In this document: piece after piece, positions 40,723-51,108 of the stretch | How the letters are laid out: every line of letters begins with the position of its first letter | Numbering within the stretch: position 1 is the first letter of the stretch | Source: Lachnospiraceae bacterium | GTDB lineage: Bacteria > Bacillota > Clostridia > Lachnospirales > Lachnospiraceae | DNA: 64,000 nt | Direction: 5' to 3' | Assembly: GCA_029012365.1 (NCBI GenBank) | Contig: JAQXLY010000028.1 | Coordinates: 62,001 to 126,000 of the forward strand | Notes under the pieces: model-generated | Seen by the model: only the letters and a program-made list of their open reading frames with translations | Told to the model about the DNA's origin: nothing | Database searches by the model: none | Position numbers and translations under genes: made by a program

Positions 40723-41820
40723 TTACTTTTCCTCCCCCTTTCGCTCTAATACAATCGCATGGGCAATTCCCGGAATACTGCTTCCCTCATTGGCACTGAC
40801 AGGAGACAGCAGGGCTCCCGTAGGTACAAACAGAATACGGCTCCATTCCCCTTCGTAGAGCTTGTCCAATAAATATCCCGCTAACGTCACCGCACAGCAT
40901 CCGCAGCCCGAACCGCCGGAATGCGTATCCTGCAGCTCATTATCATAAATCAGCAGACCGCAGTCCTCCTGAACAGGCTCCACCTGAAAGCCCTTCTGCC
41001 CCAATATATCCGCAAAGATTTTTGCACCGATTTCTCCCAGATCACCTGTAATTATTTTATCATAATACTCAGGCATTCTGTGAAAATCCTTCAGATGTGT
41101 CTCCACCACCTCCGCCGCCGCCGGTGCCATGCAGGCTCCCATGTTTGCCTTGTCCTTGATGCCGAAATCCGTTACACGACCGATGGTACCACCGGAGATT
41201 ACCACTTCGACTCCCGCACACAACGCTCCGGCACATCTTCCTTTTTCCTCTTCCCTCTGTGCGCGGCATCGTTCCAGTGCAGCCCGGTTGCCTACTACCA
41301 GAGCACCGCTGCCGGTCACCGTCCAGGTTGCGGTCAGCGGCCGCTGATTTCCGTAACCGAGCGGAAAACGGAACTCCTTTTCCGCGCTCGCAAAATGACT
41401 GGAGGTTACAGCTTCCGTACAATCCGCAAAACCACCGCCTACTGCCATGGATGCCAGTAACAGACTCTCACCCATGGTAGAACAGGCTCCGTATACTCCA
41501 AGAAACGGAATCGGCAGCTCTCCGGCACCGAAGCTGCTTGCCAGAAGCTGTCCCAGCAAATCTCCGGCAAAGAGCATTCGAATCTGCTTTGGCGTAAGAC
41601 CCGCTTTTCGAATCGCAAGCGCCGCCGCCTTCTGCATCATGCGGCTTTCCGCGTCATTCCAGTTTTTTCCTTCGAACATATCCGTTTCATCAATTTCATC
41701 AAAAAAAGAACGTAGCGGTCCCTCGCCTTCCTTTTTCCCGACGATGGCCGCACGTCCCAATACATAAATATCTTCCGTAAAGCAAATACTTTGTGCACCC
41801 ACGTACCTCTGTTCGCCCAT
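40723..41820 (-). CDS. spoVAD: Stage V sporulation protein AD
   Basis: Thiolase-fold SpoVAD: FLGVYGACSTMGESLLLASM, SGGSGCGCCAV; start MGEQRYVGAQ. Confidence 0.92.
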   Translation of the reverse strand: MGEQRYVGAQSICFTEDIYVLGRAAIVGKKEGEGPLRSFFDEIDETDMFEGKNWNDAESRMMQKAAALAIRKAGLTPKQIRMLFAGDLLGQLLASSFGAGELPIPFLGVYGACSTMGESLLLASMAVGGGFADCTEAVTSSHFASAEKEFRFPLGYGNQRPLTATWTVTGSGALVVGNRAALERCRAQREEEKGRCAGALCAGVEVVISGGTIGRVTDFGIKDKANMGACMAPAAAEVVETHLKDFHRMPEYYDKIITGDLGEIGAKIFADILGQKGFQVEPVQEDCGLLIYDNELQDTHSGGSGCGCCAVTLAGYLLDKLYEGEWSRILFVPTGALLSPVSANEGSSIPGIAHAIVLERKGEEK

Positions 41821-41933
41821 TGTATGCCGCCTTTCCTTTCCATGCTTTTTTCTGCAACAAAGCTGCATCCGCCGTTGTTCTACGTAAAGTATCTGCTTTT
41901 TTTACTATTTTATTCTTTTTATTTCGCTGGTCT

Positions 41934-42539
41934 TCAGCTTTCATAAGGGCGTACCCTGAGTGTTGCCCCTACCGACTCGCATATTTTACGGCACTGCATT
42001 TGCTCCTCAGGTGTCGTTACCACATCCACAACAGTCATGACCACATTCGGTACATAATCGGTACAATCCTTTGTATAGGCTAACATTGCCTCATAGGATT
42101 CCATTCCGAATTTCGGACGTACCAGCTCATAGTAGGTTTCGCGATTTGTCGCATTAAGACTTACGGAAACCGTATCAACCAGTCCCTTCAGCTTATAAGC
42201 AGTCTTCTCCCCATGAATCAGGTCCGCCAGACCGTTTGTATTCACACGGATTTTGATGTCACATTTTCCTTTTACGTACTTTGCCACTGTAAGCAGGTCG
42301 TCCAGTCTCTCGGTAGGCTCCCCGTAGCCGCAGAACACCAGCTCGTCGTACTTTGTAAGCTCCCATTCGTCAATGCTGTCGCAAACCTCCCGCACCGTTG
42401 GCTCCCTGTCCAGCCAGAGAGGCTCCGAACCGAATACTCCCTCCCCGTTATGCCTGAGACAGAACGTACAGGCACAGGGACATCGATTCGTCATATTCAC
42501 ATAGATTCCGTTTTTTACCGGATACGTAATGGTCATCAT
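41934..42539 (-). CDS. Radical SAM protein (TatD-associated type)
   Basis: CxxxCxxC in NRCPCACTFCLR, FCGYGEPTERLDDLL. Confidence 0.85.
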   Translation of the reverse strand: MMTITYPVKNGIYVNMTNRCPCACTFCLRHNGEGVFGSEPLWLDREPTVREVCDSIDEWELTKYDELVFCGYGEPTERLDDLLTVAKYVKGKCDIKIRVNTNGLADLIHGEKTAYKLKGLVDTVSVSLNATNRETYYELVRPKFGMESYEAMLAYTKDCTDYVPNVVMTVVDVVTTPEEQMQCRKICESVGATLRVRPYES

Positions 42540-42541
42540 TT

Positions 42542-43051
42542 TTATCGCCCTCCCTGCAGCATGCGTTCCTTGAGCTTCAGCCTGTCCGCCGCCAGTCCGA
42601 GAAGTATAAACAGGATACTGCTCAGTACAGACTGTGTAATATATCCCGGTATTCCGGAAAGCGGTGCCGTGAAATTACCGGTTATCAGTGCCTCATACAG
42701 ATAGTAGCCTCCGATACATAAGCCGGAAGCCGGTATGAGCGCAATCAGATTTCTCGGTACAATCATCCTGCTCTTTTTGGAAGTAAACATAAATACCGCC
42801 GCTGCTTTGATAATCACAGACGCAGGGGCCCAGACGGCGAACCCCGTAAGACAGTCGGCAAGAAGCGCGCCTGCCGCTCCCACAAATACTGCATACGGAA
42901 GGGGCAGCAGACATGCGGCAAAATAAATAAATCCGTCTCCCACATGTGTATATCCTGTATGGCTAGGAACATGCAGATATGCGGTAAATACAAACACAAT
43001 GGCGGTAAATATCCCGGCCAGACACATAAACTTCAGCTTTCGGTTTTTCAT
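42542..43051 (-). CDS. ECF transporter S component, possibly B6-related by context
   Basis: Six-TM ECF-S-like protein (GDGFIYFAACLLPLPYAVFVGAAGALLADCLTG) next to a pyridoxamine kinase. Confidence 0.75.
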   Translation of the reverse strand: MKNRKLKFMCLAGIFTAIVFVFTAYLHVPSHTGYTHVGDGFIYFAACLLPLPYAVFVGAAGALLADCLTGFAVWAPASVIIKAAAVFMFTSKKSRMIVPRNLIALIPASGLCIGGYYLYEALITGNFTAPLSGIPGYITQSVLSSILFILLGLAADRLKLKERMLQGGR

Positions 43052-43071
43052 GCGTAACAGCTCCTTTTGCT

Positions 43072-43896
43072 TTACAATTCTTTTAAATACTCCTCAAAAC
43101 AGACTCCGTCGGTTTTCGGCAAATCAAGCTCCATTGCGCGTTGCAATGCTTTTGCGATAAATCCGGAGGCATGACGCACCGCACATACTAAATCTACCCC
43201 GTTCACAACATCCCCCGCAATCACCGACGAGAAAACATCCCCCGTTCCGGAACGGCACGGCCCTACCTTATGTTCCTTTACCGTTACAACAGGTTTTCCC
43301 TTTTCGCAGACAAAATTTACCAAATCATCGCCGCGCTCAAGACCGGAAATCACGATTCTCTCCGGTCCCATTTTGCATAATACCTCACACAGCTCTACCA
43401 GTCTGTCATCCGTCATATCCGGATTATAATCGGTTCCTGTAAGGATGCATGCTTCCGTCAGGTTCGGAGTCAGGACATCCGCATACGGCACAAGTGATTT
43501 CATCCGCTCCGCCAGATCGGGTGAATAGGTGGGATATAATTTTCCGTAGTCCCCCATGACCGGGTCCATAACCACAACTGTATTCTGTTTCTTAAACTTT
43601 TTCAGAAAACGCTCCACGATAGATGTCTGCTCCGGCGAACCTAAAAAGCCGGTCAGAATACCGTTAAACCGTAAATCCAGCTTTGCCCATTCATCCATAT
43701 ATGCATTCATGTGTTCCGTATAGTCTGTATAATAGAAGCTTTCAAACCCCGTATGATTTGAAAAAACAGAAGTCGGCAACGGGCAGCATTGAATTTTCAT
43801 TGCGGAAATAATCGGCAGCGATACAGCTATGGAACAGCGTCCAAAGCCGCAGAAATCATTGATAACCGCAATTTTTTTCTGATGATTGTGTGACAC
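43072..43896 (-). CDS. Pyridoxamine kinase / phosphomethylpyrimidine kinase-like protein
   Basis: INDFCGFGRCSIAVSLPIISAM, VVMDPVMGDYGKLY, GPCRSGTGDVFSSVIAG. Confidence 0.88.
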   Translation of the reverse strand: MSHNHQKKIAVINDFCGFGRCSIAVSLPIISAMKIQCCPLPTSVFSNHTGFESFYYTDYTEHMNAYMDEWAKLDLRFNGILTGFLGSPEQTSIVERFLKKFKKQNTVVVMDPVMGDYGKLYPTYSPDLAERMKSLVPYADVLTPNLTEACILTGTDYNPDMTDDRLVELCEVLCKMGPERIVISGLERGDDLVNFVCEKGKPVVTVKEHKVGPCRSGTGDVFSSVIAGDVVNGVDLVCAVRHASGFIAKALQRAMELDLPKTDGVCFEEYLKEL

Positions 43897-43933
43897 CTGT
43901 ATTCACCCTCCTTGCTTTTCCGGATTAATTGCT

Positions 43934-44926
43934 CTATCTCTCTTCTCTGAAATATGCCAGACCGAGACTTGCCGGAGGCTGACTTTCGCGCTTTTTGCGA
44001 AGACTTACCGCGATAAGCACGATTATGGTTACCACATACGGTATCATCTGAATTAAGTCTGTTACATAGTTCGGCACCTTAAGACCGAGCATCGACGGCA
44101 GAAACTGATACAGCCAGTAAAGGATACCGAATAAATAAGCTCCCCATATTCCGTTTAACGGACGCCATGTCGTAAAGATTACAAGGGCAAGAGCAAGCCA
44201 GCCGAGAGCTTCAATCTGCCCCGTTGTTGCCCAGATTCCCTGATTATAGTCTAACACATAGTACAGACCGCCGATACCGGAAATTCCTGCGCCGATACAG
44301 GTGGCAAGATATTTATATTTTGTGACGTTGATCCCCGCCGCGTCTGCCGTTGCCGGATTTTCGCCTACAGCACGGAGATTCAGTCCGACCTTGGTTTTAT
44401 TAAGTACAATGTGCAAAGCTATGGCAAGCGCAATGGCTGCATATGCGAGAAAGCCATAGCCGAACAGCATCTCGCCGACCGGTCCGAGCTTTTCGGAAAG
44501 AACCGGTATCTTTGCCGAAAATGCCTTGTTGGCAAGCGGTGCGGCAGTATAGCTGGCACCATTTAAAATATAGACACCGAAGAAATTCGCCACACCCATA
44601 CCGAAGGTCGTAAGAGCAAGTCCGGTTACATTCTGATTCGCCCTCAGGGTAATCGTCAGAAAGCTGAAAATCAGCCCGCCTGCCATCGAAGCCAGAATAC
44701 AACAAACGAGAGCAAGTAAAATGCACACAATTCCGCTTGGGTTTGTGGCATTCTTCTCATAAAAATAAGCACTGGCAAAGCCGGCAAAGCCGCCCAGATA
44801 CATAATTCCCGGAACACCGAGATTTAAATTACCCGACTTTTCCGTAACGGTTTCACCCATTGCACCATACATTATAATCGTACCGAAGGCTACGGCACGG
44901 AGAATCCAAGAAACAAACACGCTCAT
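43934..44926 (-). CDS. Nucleoside ABC transporter permease
   Basis: GETVTEKSGNLNLGVPGIMYLGGFAGF; BMP/Nup-type permease in an operon with ATPase and BmpA. Confidence 0.9.
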   Translation of the reverse strand: MSVFVSWILRAVAFGTIIMYGAMGETVTEKSGNLNLGVPGIMYLGGFAGFASAYFYEKNATNPSGIVCILLALVCCILASMAGGLIFSFLTITLRANQNVTGLALTTFGMGVANFFGVYILNGASYTAAPLANKAFSAKIPVLSEKLGPVGEMLFGYGFLAYAAIALAIALHIVLNKTKVGLNLRAVGENPATADAAGINVTKYKYLATCIGAGISGIGGLYYVLDYNQGIWATTGQIEALGWLALALVIFTTWRPLNGIWGAYLFGILYWLYQFLPSMLGLKVPNYVTDLIQMIPYVVTIIVLIAVSLRKKRESQPPASLGLAYFREER

Positions 44927-46038
44927 TATTCCTGTACCTCCTTTGCTTTCTTACCGCGGAAAATCAGCTTATAATTTGCAAAAAACTCACTTCCGAGAAT
45001 AAAGAATAATATAACACCGGAAATAATGTCCGCCACATAATCGTTCAGACCGAATGCCGAGGAAATCTCACCGGCACCCATCTCAAGGAAAATCAGCAGA
45101 AACGAGATTAATACCATGGTAAATGTGTTAAATTTTGCCAGCCACGCCACAATAATCGCGGTAAAGCCTCTGCCTCCCGCAGTAGACACCGAAATTGTCT
45201 GATCACGTCCGCACACAAGCAGAAATCCGCACAAACCGCATATAGCACCGGAAAGTGTAACCGTACGGATTATTACCTTTTTAACATTAATACCCGCGTA
45301 ACGTGCCGTATTTTCCGATTCACCGACAACGCTGATTTCATAACCCTGCTTCGTATATTTCAGATAAAAATACATCGCAAAGGTGAAAACAAGCACTACC
45401 AGAATATTAATCGTATACCGTTCTCCGAAAATCGCCGGAAACCATCCGATTTTCGTCTTCATATTCAGCTTACCGAGACTGGATGCCTGTCCGCGCAAAA
45501 TAGTAACGGCACAGGCAACAATGCTCGTAGCAACATAGTTCATCATAAGTGTAAACAAGGTTTCGTTTGTTTTCCAGTGAGCTTTAAAGAAGGCAGGCAA
45601 AAACGCCCACAACGCACCTGCCAGTATACTGGTTACAAGCATCACAAGAAACAGTACCACTGTCGGTACTTTATCCCCTACATACACCATAACAAGTGCC
45701 GTAGCCAGTCCCCCCATCAGAATCTGGCCCTCCGCACCGATATTCCAGAACTTCATCTTAAACACCGGTGCCAGTGCGATTCCCACTAAAAGCAGCCCCG
45801 CAATATCACGGATTGCCCAGGAAAAACGCATACGGTTTCCAAACGTACCTTGAAACATCACGCCGTAAACCGAAAACGGATTAAGTCCTGTTACGAGAAA
45901 GATAAACAAAGCATCTACAATGAGTGCCGCAAAAATTGATATCGCAATCGTTAACAATCGCGTGCTTCTCTTTACGCCGTCCCGCTTTACTATACGCAAA
46001 AACGGTTCTTTTACCGTCATCCCTTTACTCATTTGCAC
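44926..46038 (-). CDS. Nucleoside ABC transporter permease
   Basis: FWNIGAEGQILMGGLATALV, TNETLFTLMMNYVA. Confidence 0.9.
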   Translation of the reverse strand: MQMSKGMTVKEPFLRIVKRDGVKRSTRLLTIAISIFAALIVDALFIFLVTGLNPFSVYGVMFQGTFGNRMRFSWAIRDIAGLLLVGIALAPVFKMKFWNIGAEGQILMGGLATALVMVYVGDKVPTVVLFLVMLVTSILAGALWAFLPAFFKAHWKTNETLFTLMMNYVATSIVACAVTILRGQASSLGKLNMKTKIGWFPAIFGERYTINILVVLVFTFAMYFYLKYTKQGYEISVVGESENTARYAGINVKKVIIRTVTLSGAICGLCGFLLVCGRDQTISVSTAGGRGFTAIIVAWLAKFNTFTMVLISFLLIFLEMGAGEISSAFGLNDYVADIISGVILFFILGSEFFANYKLIFRGKKAKEVQE

Positions 46039-47569
46039 TACCTCCCGTCACCGTATTCACCGTGGTCATCAGCCTTCCCACTTCTTCCTTTGTTGTAGTG
46101 CGGCCATCCAGAAGACCTGTCACCTGACCGCCGCAGAGCACCAGAATACGGTCACACAGTGCCAGAAGCACGTCCAAATCTTCACCGACATAAATCACTG
46201 CAACTCCCTTTTCCTTCTGTTCGTTTAACAAATGGTAAATCGTATAGGAGGTATTGATATCAAGCCCTCTCACCGCATATGCCGTCATCAGCACTACCGG
46301 CGACTCCGCTATTTCACGTCCTACCAGCACCTTCTGTACATTACCGCCGGAGAGTCTTGATACCGGCGTGGAGATTCCCGGCGTTACCACTCCGAGACTG
46401 TCCTTAATCTGCTCCGCCAAAAGCTTAGGACTTTTCCTGTCTAACATAAAAAGCCTTCCGCTTTCATAGCTTTTCAGCATCATATTGTCGGCCATTCCCA
46501 TAGAGCCTACAAGTCCCATGCCGAGGCGGTCCTCCGGAACAAAGGAAAGGTGAACTCCTGCCTGTCTGATTGCCTTCGGCGTCTTTCCGAGAAGCTCTAC
46601 TCCGTCTGTCTCGAAAGGAGGGAAAAACTGCACACTGCTCCCGCCCTCGGTATGCTGCAGACCGGCAATCGCTTCTAAGAGCTCCTTCTGACCGTTGCCG
46701 GAAACCCCGGCAATTCCTAAAATCTCGCCGCCGTATACATCAAAAGACACGTTGTTAAGCATCTTGATTCCGTCGCTGTTTACAACCGTCAGATGATTAA
46801 TATCAAGACGTTTTACCCGGTTCTTTGCTTCCGGGCGTTCAATATTTAACTCAACCTTCTTCCCGACCATCATTTCCGTCAGCAAATCCACACTTGCCTC
46901 CGAAGTCGGTACAGCACCCACATATTCGCCCTTCCTGAGAATTGCCACACGGTCGGATACGGAAAGCACCTCCTGCAGCTTATGGGTGATAATAATAATA
47001 GCCTTGCCGTCCTTTTGCATATTCCGGATAACTTCAAAAAGCTTCTCCGTTTCCTGCGGCGTAAGCACTGCTGTCGGTTCATCCAGAATCAGAATATCAA
47101 CCTCACGGTACAACACCTTGACAATTTCCAGGGTCTGCTTTTGAGAAACACTCATAGTATAAACCTTCTGGTCCAAATCCAGTTCAAAATGATATCTGTC
47201 ACAGATTTCTCTTGCGCGTTCCTTTACCTTTTTTAAATCAAAGCGTTCCGATTTTTCAAGCCCAAGTGCAATATTTTCCGTCGCCGTGAAAACATCCACC
47301 AGCTTAAAATGCTGATGAACCATACCGATTCCAAGCTCAAACGCATCCCTCGGAGAATGAATCTCCACCGGTTTTCCGTCCACAAAAATCTGACCGGAAT
47401 CCTGATAATAAATACCTGCAAGCATATTCATCAGTGTGGTCTTACCGCTCCCGTTTTCCCCAAGAACCGATAATATCTCACCGCGGTAAACCTCCATTGT
47501 TACATCCTTATTTGCTACTACCTGTCCAAATGTCTTGGTTACATTTTTAAACTGAATCGCGCATTCCAC
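46025..47569 (-). CDS. Nucleoside ABC transporter ATP-binding protein (duplicated NBD)
   Basis: GENGSGKTTLMNMLAG, VHQHFKLVDVFTATENI, second signature LSGGNVQKVLVGREI. Confidence 0.93.
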   Translation of the reverse strand: MECAIQFKNVTKTFGQVVANKDVTMEVYRGEILSVLGENGSGKTTLMNMLAGIYYQDSGQIFVDGKPVEIHSPRDAFELGIGMVHQHFKLVDVFTATENIALGLEKSERFDLKKVKERAREICDRYHFELDLDQKVYTMSVSQKQTLEIVKVLYREVDILILDEPTAVLTPQETEKLFEVIRNMQKDGKAIIIITHKLQEVLSVSDRVAILRKGEYVGAVPTSEASVDLLTEMMVGKKVELNIERPEAKNRVKRLDINHLTVVNSDGIKMLNNVSFDVYGGEILGIAGVSGNGQKELLEAIAGLQHTEGGSSVQFFPPFETDGVELLGKTPKAIRQAGVHLSFVPEDRLGMGLVGSMGMADNMMLKSYESGRLFMLDRKSPKLLAEQIKDSLGVVTPGISTPVSRLSGGNVQKVLVGREIAESPVVLMTAYAVRGLDINTSYTIYHLLNEQKEKGVAVIYVGEDLDVLLALCDRILVLCGGQVTGLLDGRTTTKEEVGRLMTTVNTVTGGSANE

Positions 47570-47621
47570 TTAGGACATGTCCCCCTTTTCTCAAACTATT
47601 ACTTATTCCGTAAAGTAAGAC

Positions 47622-47644
47622 AAGGGGAGTCATAAACTCCCCTT
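47622..47644 (-). terminator. Attenuator-like stem-loop between bmpA and the ABC genes
   Basis: AAGGGGAGTttatgACTCCCCTT on the minus strand; probable partial terminator or mRNA stabiliser. Confidence 0.65.
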
Positions 47645-47690
47645 AGAAGTCCAGCTTCTGCTGAACATATCTTAATTTTCTTCTAAACAA

Positions 47691-48986
47691 TTATTCTGCC
47701 TGGGCAGCATCTTCTACAATGCCGTCGATACGAATTGAGAAGTACGGTGCACTACGGAAATCAGACTCTGCAAAAGCGCCATCCTTGATACACTCTACTA
47801 CTTCGCCCTCGTAAATTGCAGTCATGGTTGCAAAATCCATAAAGGACAAATCAACCTTACAGCTCGTCACCTTACCGTCTGCATCGGTCTCAACCGTGCA
47901 GGTATTCTGCGGAGCACTTACGGTAAAGCTGTTTGTATCAAACACCTTTAAAGAACCGTCCTTTAACTTAGCCTCAACATCAGCAACATACTCAGCGGTA
48001 CCTGCTGCACAGGAGGTACCGAGCTTCGTAATTCCAACGGCATCCTTTGTGTAGCCTTCTGACCAGTTTACCGGAACTTCCTTTCCGTCCATAGCTGCCT
48101 TGAATGCTTCGGTGTAGTAAGCAGCCCAGTTGTTTGTTGCAGAGGTCAGTGCCGCATTCGGAGCAGTCTCAAGCATATCAACGTTGTAGCCTACGGAATA
48201 GCAGATTCTACCGTTATTAAGAAGCTTCTCGGTTGCAGCCGGAGCACCGGTGGAGTCCGCATGCTGACCGATAATTACACAGCCGTTTGCGATGAGTGCT
48301 TCCGCAGCAGCAGCTTCCTTATCAATATCAAACCATGAATTAGTGTACTTTACTTCCATTACTACATTCGGCATTACACTCTTGATACCAAGATAGAATG
48401 CTGTGTAACCGGAAACTACCTCGGCATAGTTAAATGCACCGACATAACCGATCTTAATGTTGCCGTCTGCGTCAAAGCTGTCTGCCTGAGTAGAAGCGGT
48501 AAGCGTACCGTTCTCAACCAGCTCCTTTAACTTAAGACCTGCAACCACACCGGATACATAACGGGACTCATATATTCTGGTAAACGCATTTTTTAAGTTA
48601 TCAACACCGGAAATTGCTGCGAAGTCACCTGTCATGGCAATGAAGGTAACATCGGAAAACTCTTCCGCAGCCTGAACCATGTATGTCTGATGACCGTAGC
48701 TGTTGGAAACAATCACGTCACACCCGGATGCAACTAAATCGCTGGCTGCATCATAGCATTTGGAATCCTCTGTTACCTTATACTTCCAGATGATATCCTT
48801 TTCAGCGATGTTAAGGGACTTAGCAGCCTCCTTAATACCGTTCATATGTGCGGCGGTGTATCCTTCCGTATCGTCGCCGACCAAAATAACACCAACCTTA
48901 AAATCTCCGCCTTCATCCTTCTTGCCGCATGCGCCGATACAAAATACCATTGCGCAGATAAGCAGCAAACTCACTAATTTCTTCAT
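47691..48986 (-). CDS. BMP family nucleoside-binding lipoprotein
   Basis: Lipoprotein signal (LVSLLLICAMVFCIGACGKK), FKVGVILVGDDTEGYTAAHMNGI. Confidence 0.92.
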   Translation of the reverse strand: MKKLVSLLLICAMVFCIGACGKKDEGGDFKVGVILVGDDTEGYTAAHMNGIKEAAKSLNIAEKDIIWKYKVTEDSKCYDAASDLVASGCDVIVSNSYGHQTYMVQAAEEFSDVTFIAMTGDFAAISGVDNLKNAFTRIYESRYVSGVVAGLKLKELVENGTLTASTQADSFDADGNIKIGYVGAFNYAEVVSGYTAFYLGIKSVMPNVVMEVKYTNSWFDIDKEAAAAEALIANGCVIIGQHADSTGAPAATEKLLNNGRICYSVGYNVDMLETAPNAALTSATNNWAAYYTEAFKAAMDGKEVPVNWSEGYTKDAVGITKLGTSCAAGTAEYVADVEAKLKDGSLKVFDTNSFTVSAPQNTCTVETDADGKVTSCKVDLSFMDFATMTAIYEGEVVECIKDGAFAESDFRSAPYFSIRIDGIVEDAAQAE

Positions 48987-49084
48987 TTCTCATATCCTCC
49001 TGTTTTGTAAAAATGTCCTATGACAATTACACGTGCATTATATAATACTGCGTATAAAAATGCAAGCAAAAATTTCATACCGGC

Positions 49085-50449
49085 TTATTGTTGCCTTACT
49101 ACCGACTTTCCTTTCCAGCTTCCGCGCCTCCAGCGCACAAGCATAATAATTCCCCTCAGGCACTCATCCGCAGCGGTACCGAGGAAAACTCCTCCTATTC
49201 CGAGGGAAAGCAGGACACCGAAGCTGTAACCTACAGTGATTCCGCAGCCCCACATACTGACCAGCCCCATTAATACCGGGAACAGCACATCTCCCGCCGC
49301 CTTCATGCTTCCGATGACAACAAGATTTGTAGTTCTGCCGACTTCCAAAAGGATTCCGACTGCCAGTACCTGCTGCACAAGCGGCACTACCTCCGGATTC
49401 GGTGTAAAGATTTTTAAAGTCCACGGACAAAGCAGACAATTCAAAGCCGCGATACCGACCGCTACCGGCAATGAAGTACGAAGTGTCTTCATAACCCGCT
49501 TGTCTGCCGCATCCTCCCTGCCGGCACCTACCAGATGCCCCGTTACAATCTGGGTTGCCTGGGCGAGCGCATTTGAAAATACGACCGAGAAAGACATCAG
49601 CGTATTGCTGTACACCTTTGCATTGGAGGCAAGAGGTCCCATCGGAGTAATAAAAGAAAGCAGCACAAGCTGGTACATGGAATATGCCATGTTCTCTCCC
49701 GCAGACGGAATACCGATTTTCAGCATACGGAACAATATCTGACTCGGAAACGGATGAAGCGTTTTAAGTGATAATTTTCCTATTTTGTAACGGAAGAAAA
49801 TGAACAAAGAAACGGTAAGTGCCAGGACTCTCGCCGTAACCGTAGAAATCGCTACACCTGCCACTCCGAGGTTCAAAAACTTAAGCGGTCCGTATAAGAA
49901 CAGGTAATTTCCTATAATATTTACTCCATTGACCGCCAGTGAGATATACATGCCGACTCTTGTGTAGCCGTGACAGCGAAGAATCTGAACCATTACATTG
50001 TAACCGGCCTGTAAAAACAAAAATCCGCCTACAATCTTCATATATTTCACTGCATCCTCCACCTGACTGGCATCTACCTTTAACAGTCTCACAAACCCGT
50101 TGCCGAAGAAGCATACAATGAGACTGAGTATTATGCCTAACGTCAGATTGAATACAAATGACAGCGTATAAATCTGATTCATATTATCTGTTTTCTTCGC
50201 GCCCAGGTATTGTGCAACAACAACTCCGGTTGCTCCTGCAATTACATTAAACATAATAATAAATAAGAACATCATCTGATTGGCGATTCCTACCGCACCT
50301 ACCGCATTCTCGGAATAGCGGCTTAACATTACTGTATCTACATTATTTAAAAGAATATTTAACAGCAGTTCCACAAAAATCGGTCCTGCCAGCAATAACA
50401 TCGGTGTCTTTTCGTTTATCTCCAGTGTCCTTTGCTTTCCATGATTCAT
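49085..50449 (-). CDS. MATE family efflux transporter
   Basis: MATE-like: LLLAGPIFVELLLNILLNNVDTVMLSRYSENAVGAVGIANQ. Confidence 0.93.
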   Translation of the reverse strand: MNHGKQRTLEINEKTPMLLLAGPIFVELLLNILLNNVDTVMLSRYSENAVGAVGIANQMMFLFIIMFNVIAGATGVVVAQYLGAKKTDNMNQIYTLSFVFNLTLGIILSLIVCFFGNGFVRLLKVDASQVEDAVKYMKIVGGFLFLQAGYNVMVQILRCHGYTRVGMYISLAVNGVNIIGNYLFLYGPLKFLNLGVAGVAISTVTARVLALTVSLFIFFRYKIGKLSLKTLHPFPSQILFRMLKIGIPSAGENMAYSMYQLVLLSFITPMGPLASNAKVYSNTLMSFSVVFSNALAQATQIVTGHLVGAGREDAADKRVMKTLRTSLPVAVGIAALNCLLCPWTLKIFTPNPEVVPLVQQVLAVGILLEVGRTTNLVVIGSMKAAGDVLFPVLMGLVSMWGCGITVGYSFGVLLSLGIGGVFLGTAADECLRGIIMLVRWRRGSWKGKSVVRQQ

Positions 50450-50721
50450 ATGTATCCGTCCTCCAGACCTTCCAATCCTTCACCTTCTGTCTTAAATCAG
50501 ACATGGTACGTTTATTACTCTTTCCGTTCATTTTCATTAATATACCGCAATTTGCATCTATATGCAAGTAAAAATATGCAAATATTTATATTATGCAGAT
50601 TTGTTCATTTTATTATATTTCAAATATTCCGCTGTTTCCCGGACTTTTTTTGTTATGCTTTTTCCTCGGCTTTTCGTTCATTTTCTTATGCTGTATCAAT
50701 TTATAAATGCACAAGAAAAAA

Positions 50722-50763
50722 GCGTCAGTGCACTTTCAGCTTACATTTTCTCTGTACACCGCG
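50722..50763 (-). terminator. Terminator-like hairpin
   Basis: Minus strand GCG..GTGTAC ... GTGCAC..CGC followed by TTTTTT. Confidence 0.55.
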
Positions 50764-50821
50764 CTTTTTCGGTTTAAAATCATTTTCCGTATGCCGTATC
50801 TATTCGTATCTTCATAATCGT

Positions 50822-50944
50822 TTATTCAAAATTATTTCCCGGATTTGTAATAAACCGTTCCATATCTTCTCTGGTATGCTGATTTCTGCTTGTTTCGATT
50901 ACCGCACGCTTCTCCTCATCGCTCATGGCGGCAAAACATTCCAT
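50822..50944 (-). CDS. Small 40-aa hydrophilic protein, not in the ORF track
   Basis: MECFAAMSDEEKRAVIETSRNQHTREDMERFITNPGNNFE*, preceded by AAAGGAGG and followed by a terminator-like hairpin. Confidence 0.5.
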   Translation of the reverse strand: MECFAAMSDEEKRAVIETSRNQHTREDMERFITNPGNNFE

Positions 50945-51108
50945 TGCCCTCCTTTCCATTATTCCATGTCCGCAGAAAACTATTCCGAATCCTTAAAATA
51001 AAAAATCACATTTATCCATATCGTATCAACATTTTCCCATAGCAAAACACAGTAAAAGCAGATATACTTGAGGTATACTATCAACCCTTTCCTGAAAGGA
51101 GAAAAAGA

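Noticed and set aside
50432-51001. 189-aa plus-strand ORF
   Set aside because: Starts antisense to the MATE 5' end, low-complexity Phe/Ser-rich translation, and overlaps the better supported minus-strand 40-aa gene and its terminator.
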